From assembly GCF_010729105.1 (NCBI RefSeq), contig NZ_AP022573.1, forward strand, positions 4,836,001 to 4,900,000: a DNA stretch of 64,000 bases, read 5' to 3'. The position numbers and the translations under genes are program-made. The notes beneath the pieces are model-generated. The model was not told where the DNA came from, did not search any database, and saw only the letters and a list, made by a program, of their open reading frames with translations. Positions 58,375 through 64,000 of the stretch are shown here, in pieces. This DNA comes from Mycobacterium saskatchewanense. Its GTDB lineage: Bacteria; Actinomycetota; Actinomycetes; Mycobacteriales; Mycobacteriaceae. Numbering within the stretch: the stretch's first letter is position 1; each line of letters begins with the position of its first letter.

Positions 58375-59610
58375 TCAGGCCGCGCTGAGCTGGCGCGCCA
58401 GCCGGTCGGTGAACTCGGCGGCCTGCGCCGGGTTGTCCAGCGCGAACTGCGCCGCGGTGGCCCGGTCGCCGTCGTCGGTGTGCCGCACGACAATCGGCAC
58501 GCCGACGACGGGTCCCGCGCGCACCGCGTCGAACGCGTCCTCGTCGGTGATGTCGTCGCCCAGATAGATCGGCACCAGCAAGCCGGCGGTGTCCTGCGTC
58601 AGGTGGTCCATCACCCAGCGCAGCGTCTTTCCCTTGTCCCAGTCGATGTCGGGGCGCAGCTCGATGACCTCGCGGCCGGTGGTCACCCGAAGTTGGTCGC
58701 GGCGGCCGGCCGCGCGGACCGCCGCCGCCACTTCGCCGACCCGGTCGCGGGCGGCGTTGCGATAGTGCACGGCGACGCCGAAACGCTTGTGCTCCACCAC
58801 GATTCCCGGGATCGAGCCAAGCCGCTCACGCAGCTCGGCGGCCGCCTGTTCCAGCACCGGGATGGCGGCCGCGGCGGCCTCGTTCTGGTGGTGCGTCCCG
58901 TCGGGCGCGGTCAGCTCGAAGCCGTGGCTGCCGGCGTACCAGATGCCCGGGAGGCCGACGCGCCTGGTCACGTCGGCGAGGTCGCGGCCGGACAGCACCG
59001 CGACCGGGCACTGCGCGGCCAGCCGCCGCAGAGCCTCGCCCGCCCCGGCGACGAGCGTCGCCGCGTCGGGATCGTTAACGATGTCGGACAGCGTGCCGTC
59101 GAAGTCGTAGAACACCGCCGGATGCCCGCCCCCCAGGCCCTCGGCATGCAACGCGTCCGGGAGCTGCGACATCCGCCGGTTCCCGGTCCGCACGGTGACT
59201 TCGTTCAGGTCGGTGACGACCTCGTCGGCGCCGGCGGCTTCCAGCGCCTTCCGGCGCCCCGGGCGGCCGACGCCGATCACCAGCGCGAACCCGCCGTCGC
59301 GCGCGGCGCCGACCCCGGACGCATCGGTCGCGGCGACGGCGCATCGGCCCGGCCGGACGTTCAGTTCGGCGGCCGCTTGCACCGGGCCGCCGGCGACCGC
59401 GGTGAACAGTTCGCCCGCCGATGCGAGGGCGGCCCGGCATTCCGGATCCGCCGAGAACACCCCGGCGCCGACCCCGGCCTGGCGCAAACGCCGGGCGAGT
59501 GCCAGCGCGGAATCGACCGCGCCGCCCCCGGGCGACACCACGGCGCCGGGGTCGAACAGCACCGCGTCATGGCGGCGCGCATCGATGGTGACCGGGCCGG
59601 ATTTGCGCAC
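58375..59610 (-). CDS. otsB2: Trehalose-6-phosphate phosphatase OtsB2
   Basis: A 411-residue protein; M. tuberculosis OtsB2 has 391. The N-terminal domain (about 1-145) is an inactive HAD-like cap with an insertion relative to M. tuberculosis (SPGGGAVDSALALARRL region). The catalytic HAD domain has FYDFDGTLSDIV, VLSGRDLADV, the substrate region AGSHGFELTAPDG and YLGDDITDEDAF. It dephosphorylates trehalose-6-phosphate and is essential in M. tuberculosis. GTG 59610 gives the family start VRKSGPVTID. Confidence 0.94.
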   Translation of the reverse strand: MRKSGPVTIDARRHDAVLFDPGAVVSPGGGAVDSALALARRLRQAGVGAGVFSADPECRAALASAGELFTAVAGGPVQAAAELNVRPGRCAVAATDASGVGAARDGGFALVIGVGRPGRRKALEAAGADEVVTDLNEVTVRTGNRRMSQLPDALHAEGLGGGHPAVFYDFDGTLSDIVNDPDAATLVAGAGEALRRLAAQCPVAVLSGRDLADVTRRVGLPGIWYAGSHGFELTAPDGTHHQNEAAAAAIPVLEQAAAELRERLGSIPGIVVEHKRFGVAVHYRNAARDRVGEVAAAVRAAGRRDQLRVTTGREVIELRPDIDWDKGKTLRWVMDHLTQDTAGLLVPIYLGDDITDEDAFDAVRAGPVVGVPIVVRHTDDGDRATAAQFALDNPAQAAEFTDRLARQLSAA

Positions 59611-59650
59611 GCCCCACCTTCTCACGGGGCTCGACGGTGCCGGGGTCGGG

Positions 59651-61024
59651 TCAGCGACGCGCCTGCCCCGACGCGGACGGATGCCCCGCCAGTCGCGCGC
59701 GCTCCCGGAGCGCGCGCCTGCGCCGGTGTTCGTCGCCGAACAGCAGCACCGAGTCCTGGCTCAGCGCGACCAGCCGCTCCATGCCCAGTTCGATCCCGGC
59801 CACCAACTGCTTGACGTCGTAGGGGGCGTCGTCATCGGCCGTGATGCCGAACACCAGCTCGTCGCCGTAACTGAGCACGGCGACGCCGGTGGTCAGCTGC
59901 GCGGCCGTCGGTGGGATGGGCAGCAGGCGCTCCATCGTCCGGCCCATCAGCCTCAGCTGCCGGCGGGGTCCCGGCGCGCTGGTTGCCAGGCTCACGATGC
60001 CGCGCTGGGGCAGGCGCGCAAGCAGCTGGAAAAGGTTGGTCCGCAACGGGTTCGGTATCAAGTTGAGCGCCGATTCCAGGATTCCGCCCGGTTCTGGCAG
60101 GCCGGTTTCGCTCGCCCGCCGCCGGCGGTGCACGCTGCGCAGCCGCTGCACCGGGTCGTCGTGCTCGACGGGTAGGTGCGACAACATCGCCGATTGCGTC
60201 GGCCCTGCCCGCAGGGGCGCCAGGGTGCGCAGCGAATCCGCGCGCGGCTGTTCGCCGCGGCCAAGCAGCGCCGCCCGGAAGCCCTCGGTGAGGGCGGCCA
60301 GCGCCACGTCGTCGGCGGTCACGCCGAACTTGCGGCAGACGGTGTCGACGTCGGCGATCGGCACCCGCACCGAGCGGTAGCGGCGCGGGGTGGCTCCGCC
60401 ACGAGCCCCGGCGGCCCGGGGGCCCGGCCACATGGGCAGCGCGGCACCGGCGAGCGCGCCGGTCAGCGCGGAGGCGCGCCGCAGCGCGACGAGGGCCGGC
60501 GTCCAGCCCGGTGTCTCCCTCGTCGGGGCCGAAACCGGTTTCGGGGCAACGTCATCGAACGCTTCGCCGTCGGCGTCGTCGCACAGGCGGGCGAGCAGGT
60601 GCGCCGCGGAGTGGCCGTCGGCCAGGCAGTGGTGCACCTTCAGGACGATGGCCCACCGATTGCCGCGCAGGCCCTGAATCACCCAGCACTCCCACGGTGG
60701 CCGGCTCAGGTCCAGGGGGCGTTCGAGGGCCCGCGCCACGGCCCGGGACAGTTCGGCGTCACCGCCGGGGCGGGCGACGGCCGCGTGGTGCAGGTGGTCG
60801 GTCAGGGCGAAGTTCGGGTGGTCTACCCAGTCGAGATCCGGCGCCCGCAGCAGCTGCGCGTAGTGCGGTATCGAGGTAACCCGTTCGGCCAGAAGGCGTT
60901 TGAGTTCCTCCGGGCGGGGGATGGCGCCGTCGACGATCGCGACCGCCCCGATCGCCAGGCTCGCGCGCTGGTCGGGGTCGTGGGCCCGCAGGAACGCCGT
61001 GTCGAGGGTCCTCAGCTGTGCCAT
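59651..61024 (-). CDS. Wax ester synthase/diacylglycerol acyltransferase (Rv3371-like)
   Basis: A 457-residue WS/DGAT from ATG 61024 (MAQLRTLDTAFL), making triacylglycerol or wax esters. The active-site HHCLADG lies at about 131-137, and the C-terminal half carries NLIPNPLRTNLF-like and PTAAQLTTGVAVLSYGDELVFG features. It corresponds to Rv3371, one of about 15 tgs-like genes in M. tuberculosis. It is divergent from dnaE2; the longer frame from 61171 would run through the LexA box. Confidence 0.91.
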   Translation of the reverse strand: MAQLRTLDTAFLRAHDPDQRASLAIGAVAIVDGAIPRPEELKRLLAERVTSIPHYAQLLRAPDLDWVDHPNFALTDHLHHAAVARPGGDAELSRAVARALERPLDLSRPPWECWVIQGLRGNRWAIVLKVHHCLADGHSAAHLLARLCDDADGEAFDDVAPKPVSAPTRETPGWTPALVALRRASALTGALAGAALPMWPGPRAAGARGGATPRRYRSVRVPIADVDTVCRKFGVTADDVALAALTEGFRAALLGRGEQPRADSLRTLAPLRAGPTQSAMLSHLPVEHDDPVQRLRSVHRRRRASETGLPEPGGILESALNLIPNPLRTNLFQLLARLPQRGIVSLATSAPGPRRQLRLMGRTMERLLPIPPTAAQLTTGVAVLSYGDELVFGITADDDAPYDVKQLVAGIELGMERLVALSQDSVLLFGDEHRRRRALRERARLAGHPSASGQARR

Positions 61025-61150
61025 GCCCAGCCCCCCGCTGTCGCTTTTCGCACCCGTACCAGTATCTGGTAACGAGGTGCCCGGCGGTAGACCGGGCACG
61101 TTAAGAACGTGTTTGGAAGTTGACGATGCGTTTAACATATTGGGTGTGAG

Positions 61151-61166
61151 TCGAACATGTATTCGA
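61151..61166. promoter_or_regulatory. LexA (SOS) box upstream of dnaE2
   Basis: TCGAAC (61151-61156), ATGT, ATTCGA (61161-61166) fits the mycobacterial SOS box with one mismatch. The dnaE2 start is 14 bases away, so LexA binding would block transcription directly. Confidence 0.9.
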
Positions 61167-61179
61167 TACACTCGCGGGG

Positions 61180-64000
61180 GTGGGCTGGTTTAACGGGCCG
61201 CCGAGCTGGGCGGAAATGGAACGGGTGCTCGACGGCAAGCCGCGCCATGCCGGCGAGCCACCCGTGGTCGGGGAGGACGCCCCGCTGTCCCCCAAGCGCG
61301 CGGCGTATCAACCGCCGGCACGCGGCCGGGCGGCCCGTTCGTCCATCGTTCGTTCCGTTTCGTATGCCGAGCTGCATGCGCATTCGGCGTTCAGCTTCCT
61401 GGACGGGGCCAGCACCCCGGAGGAACTCGTCGAGGAGGCCGCCCGGCTGGACCTGCGTGCCCTCGCGCTGACCGATCACGACGGGCTGTACGGGGCGGTC
61501 CGGTTCGCGGAGGCGGCCGCCGAGCTCGAGATGCGCACCGTGTTCGGGGCCGAGCTGTCTTTGGGGCGTGGTGCCCGCACCGAGACGCCGGATCCGCCCG
61601 GTCCGCACCTGCTGGTGCTGGCCCGCGGCCCGGAGGGCTACCGGCGGCTGTCGCGGCAACTGGCCGCGGCGCACCTGGCCGGCGGCGAGAAGGGCAAGCC
61701 GCGCTACGACATCGACGCGCTGACCGAGGCCGCCGGAGGGCACTGGCACATCCTGACCGGATGCCGCAAAGGCCATGTGCGCCAAGCGCTTTGCAGCGGG
61801 GGACCAGACGCGGCGGAGCGTGCGCTGGCCGACCTGGTGGACCGGTTCGGCGCCGGGCGGGTCAGCGTCGAGTTGAGCCATCACGGTCACCCGCTCGACG
61901 ACGAACGCAACGCGGCGCTGGCCGCCCTCGCACCGCGCTTCGGTGTGGGCGTGGTCGCGACCACCGGCGCGCACTTCGCCGGGCCGTCGCGCGGCCGGCT
62001 GGCCATGGCGATGGGCGCCATCCGGGCCCGGGAGTCCCTGGACTCGGCCGCCGGGTGGCTGGCCCCGCTGGGCGGCGCGCACCTGCGGTCCGGCGAGGAG
62101 ATGGCCCGGCTGTTCGCGTGGTGCCCCGAGGCGGTGAGCGCCGCGGCCGAGCTCGGCGAGCGGTGCGCGTTCGGGCTGGCGCTCATCGCACCCCAGCTGC
62201 CGCCGTTCGAGGTGCCCGCCGGGCACACCGAGGACAGCTTTTTGCGGCAGCTGACGATGGCGGGGGCGCGTGCCCGCTACGGCCCCGCCGATGCCGCGCC
62301 GCGGGCCTACGCCCAGATCGAGCACGAGCTGAAAATCATTGCGCAGCTGACCTTTCCGGGATATTTCCTGGTGGTCCACGACATCGCCCGGTTCTGCCGG
62401 GAGAACAACATCCTGTGCCAGGGCAGGGGCTCGGCGGCGAATTCCGCGGTCTGCTACGCCCTGGGCGTCACCGCCGTCGACCCGGTGGCCAACGAGCTGC
62501 TGTTCGAGCGGTTCCTGTCGCCGGCCCGCGACGGGCCGCCCGACATCGACATGGACATCGAATCCGACCAGCGCGAAAAGGTCATCCAGTACGTCTACGA
62601 CAAGTACGGCCGCGACTACGCCGCCCAGGTCGCCAACGTCATCACCTACCGGGGCCGGATCGCGGTGCGCGACATGGCCCGCGCCCTGGGCTTCTCGCAG
62701 GGCCAGCAGGACGCCTGGAGCAAGCAGATCAGCCACTGGAACGGCCTGGCCGACTCGCCGGACGTCGAGGGCATCCCGCCGCAGGTCGTCGATTTGGCCA
62801 ACCAGATCCGGAACCTGCCGCGGCACATGGGCATTCACTCCGGCGGCATGGTGATCTGCGATCGCCCGATAGCCGACGTCTGCCCGGTGGAATGGGCGCG
62901 CATGGAGAACCGCAGCGTGTTGCAGTGGGACAAGGACGACTGCGCGGCCATCGGTTTGGTGAAGTTCGACCTGCTCGGGCTGGGCATGCTTTCGGCGCTG
63001 CATTACGCCATCGACCTGGTGGGCGAGCACAAGGGGATCGAGGTGGACCTGGCCCGGCTCGACCTGTCCGAGCCGGCGGTGTACGAGATGCTGGCCCGCG
63101 CCGATTCCGTCGGCGTGTTCCAGGTGGAGTCGCGCGCGCAGATGGCGACGTTGCCGAGGTTGAAGCCGCGAATCTTCTACGACCTCGTCGTCGAGGTCGC
63201 GCTGATCCGTCCCGGGCCCATCCAGGGCGGGTCGGTGCACCCCTACATCCGGCGGCGCAACGGCCTGGACCCGGTCGTCTACGATCACCCGTCGATGGAG
63301 CCGGCGCTGCGAAAGACGCTGGGGGTGCCGCTCTTTCAGGAGCAGCTGATGCAGCTCGCGGTCGACTGCGCCGGCTTTTCCGCCGCCGAGGCCGACCAGC
63401 TGCGGCGTGCCATGGGCTCCAAGCGTTCGACCGAACGCATGCGGCGGCTGCGCGGGCGGTTCTACGACGGTATGCGCGCGCTGCACGGCGCCCCCGACGA
63501 GGTGATCGACCGGACCTACGAAAAGCTGGAGGCCTTCGCCAACTTCGGCTTTCCGGAGAGCCACGCCTTGTCCTTCGCGTCGCTGGTGTTCTATTCGTCG
63601 TGGTTCAAGCTGCACCACCCGGCGGCGTTCTGCGCGGCGCTGCTGCGGGCGCAGCCGATGGGCTTCTATTCGCCGCAGTCGCTGGTGGCCGACGCGCGCC
63701 GGCACGGCGTGACGGTGCACGGCCCGGACGTCAACGCCAGCCTGGTGCACGCCACGCTGCAGAACGCGGGAACCGAGGTCCGCCTGGGGTTGGGCGCCGT
63801 TCGTCACATCGGCGACGACCTGGCCGAGCGGCTGGTGGACGAGCGAAAGGCCAACGGGCCGTTCGCTTCTCTGCTGGATCTGACCGCCCGGCTGCAACTG
63901 TCCGTCCCGCAGACCGAGGCGCTGGCGACGGCCGGGGCCTTCGCGTGCTTCGGCATGTCCCGGCGGGAGGGGCTGTGGGCGGCCGGCGCGGCCGCCACCC
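61180..64000 (+). CDS. dnaE2: Error-prone DNA polymerase III alpha subunit DnaE2 (3' end outside window)
   Basis: At least 940 codons from GTG 61180; the gene continues past 64000 (M. tuberculosis DnaE2 is 1079 residues). The PHP domain opens YAELHAHSAFSFLDGAS; the polymerase core has GRGSAANSAVCYALGVT, the Asp motif PDIDMDIESD, and HMGIHSGGMVI. DnaE2 performs SOS-induced mutagenic translesion synthesis with ImuA' and ImuB, whose operon lies about 10 kb upstream under the same LexA control. The first ~65 residues are a divergent Pro-rich head (MGWFNGPPSWAEME). Confidence 0.95.
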   Translation, partial: MGWFNGPPSWAEMERVLDGKPRHAGEPPVVGEDAPLSPKRAAYQPPARGRAARSSIVRSVSYAELHAHSAFSFLDGASTPEELVEEAARLDLRALALTDHDGLYGAVRFAEAAAELEMRTVFGAELSLGRGARTETPDPPGPHLLVLARGPEGYRRLSRQLAAAHLAGGEKGKPRYDIDALTEAAGGHWHILTGCRKGHVRQALCSGGPDAAERALADLVDRFGAGRVSVELSHHGHPLDDERNAALAALAPRFGVGVVATTGAHFAGPSRGRLAMAMGAIRARESLDSAAGWLAPLGGAHLRSGEEMARLFAWCPEAVSAAAELGERCAFGLALIAPQLPPFEVPAGHTEDSFLRQLTMAGARARYGPADAAPRAYAQIEHELKIIAQLTFPGYFLVVHDIARFCRENNILCQGRGSAANSAVCYALGVTAVDPVANELLFERFLSPARDGPPDIDMDIESDQREKVIQYVYDKYGRDYAAQVANVITYRGRIAVRDMARALGFSQGQQDAWSKQISHWNGLADSPDVEGIPPQVVDLANQIRNLPRHMGIHSGGMVICDRPIADVCPVEWARMENRSVLQWDKDDCAAIGLVKFDLLGLGMLSALHYAIDLVGEHKGIEVDLARLDLSEPAVYEMLARADSVGVFQVESRAQMATLPRLKPRIFYDLVVEVALIRPGPIQGGSVHPYIRRRNGLDPVVYDHPSMEPALRKTLGVPLFQEQLMQLAVDCAGFSAAEADQLRRAMGSKRSTERMRRLRGRFYDGMRALHGAPDEVIDRTYEKLEAFANFGFPESHALSFASLVFYSSWFKLHHPAAFCAALLRAQPMGFYSPQSLVADARRHGVTVHGPDVNASLVHATLQNAGTEVRLGLGAVRHIGDDLAERLVDERKANGPFASLLDLTARLQLSVPQTEALATAGAFACFGMSRREGLWAAGAAAT

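Noticed and set aside
61132..63897. 921-codon minus-strand frame opposite dnaE2
   Set aside because: Same shadow effect; dnaE2 is unmistakable on the plus strand.

Overview
The window is from a high-GC Mycobacterium, most likely a non-tuberculous, M. avium-complex-like species. I base this on gene order: the chain from gadB-alr-tsaE-tsaB-rimI-tsaD-groES-groEL1 through whiB3-sigD-rsdA-guaB2-guaB3-choD-guaA-imuA'-imuB-iunH-acrA1-lpqD-htdY-otsB2 to dnaE2 follows, in reverse orientation, the M. tuberculosis Rv3433c to Rv3370c block, and many products match the known mycobacterial proteins in length and motifs. The species cannot be fixed from the sequence alone.

Layout. (1) 1-8.7 kb is conserved housekeeping: glutamate decarboxylase, alanine racemase, a hydrolase, the t6A tRNA-modification and RimI genes joined by 4-bp ATGA overlaps, then a CIRCE-controlled groES and groEL1 with a His-rich tail. 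(2) 8.8-34.1 kb is an accessory block lying between groEL1 and whiB3, which are adjacent in M. tuberculosis. It holds TetR/aldehyde dehydrogenase/amidohydrolase; a second Crp; a desaturase and alpha/beta hydrolase; a DosS-like single-GAF kinase whose phosphoacceptor His is replaced by Tyr; a second GAPDH; an atypical pyruvate kinase; a Na,K-ATPase-like (P2C) pump; small envelope and stress proteins including CsbD; a short HPF-like protein; a coupled GT4/six-hairpin/GH130 operon; a GAF-ANTAR protein; and a STAS protein. (3) 34.1-47.3 kb returns to the core: WhiB3, SigD/RsdA, IMP dehydrogenases, ChoD, a TauD-type sulfatase with its TetR regulator, and GH65/beta-phosphoglucomutase. (4) 47.5-64 kb carries guaA, the SOS mutasome genes (imuA'-imuB and dnaE2, each with a LexA box), nucleoside hydrolase, AcrA1, LpqD, HtdY, OtsB2 and a WS/DGAT; dnaE2 runs off the end.

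How the accessory block may work (inference): the gene set resembles an energy-limitation or dormancy kit. It combines sugar polymer turnover (GT4/GH130), lower glycolysis (GAPDH, pyruvate kinase), cation homeostasis (P2C ATPase), ribosome hibernation, membrane remodelling (desaturase) and several sensors (Crp, GAF kinase, GAF-ANTAR, STAS). The most novel-looking element is a shared structured leader, seen twice (16265-16343 and 33219-33293). One copy precedes the degenerate kinase through two tiny ORFs chained to it by ATGA overlaps; the other sits directly before the STAS gene. A decayed fragment of the membrane-protein gene at 34118-34519 lies at the other end of the block (8838-8895), suggesting how the block's edges formed.
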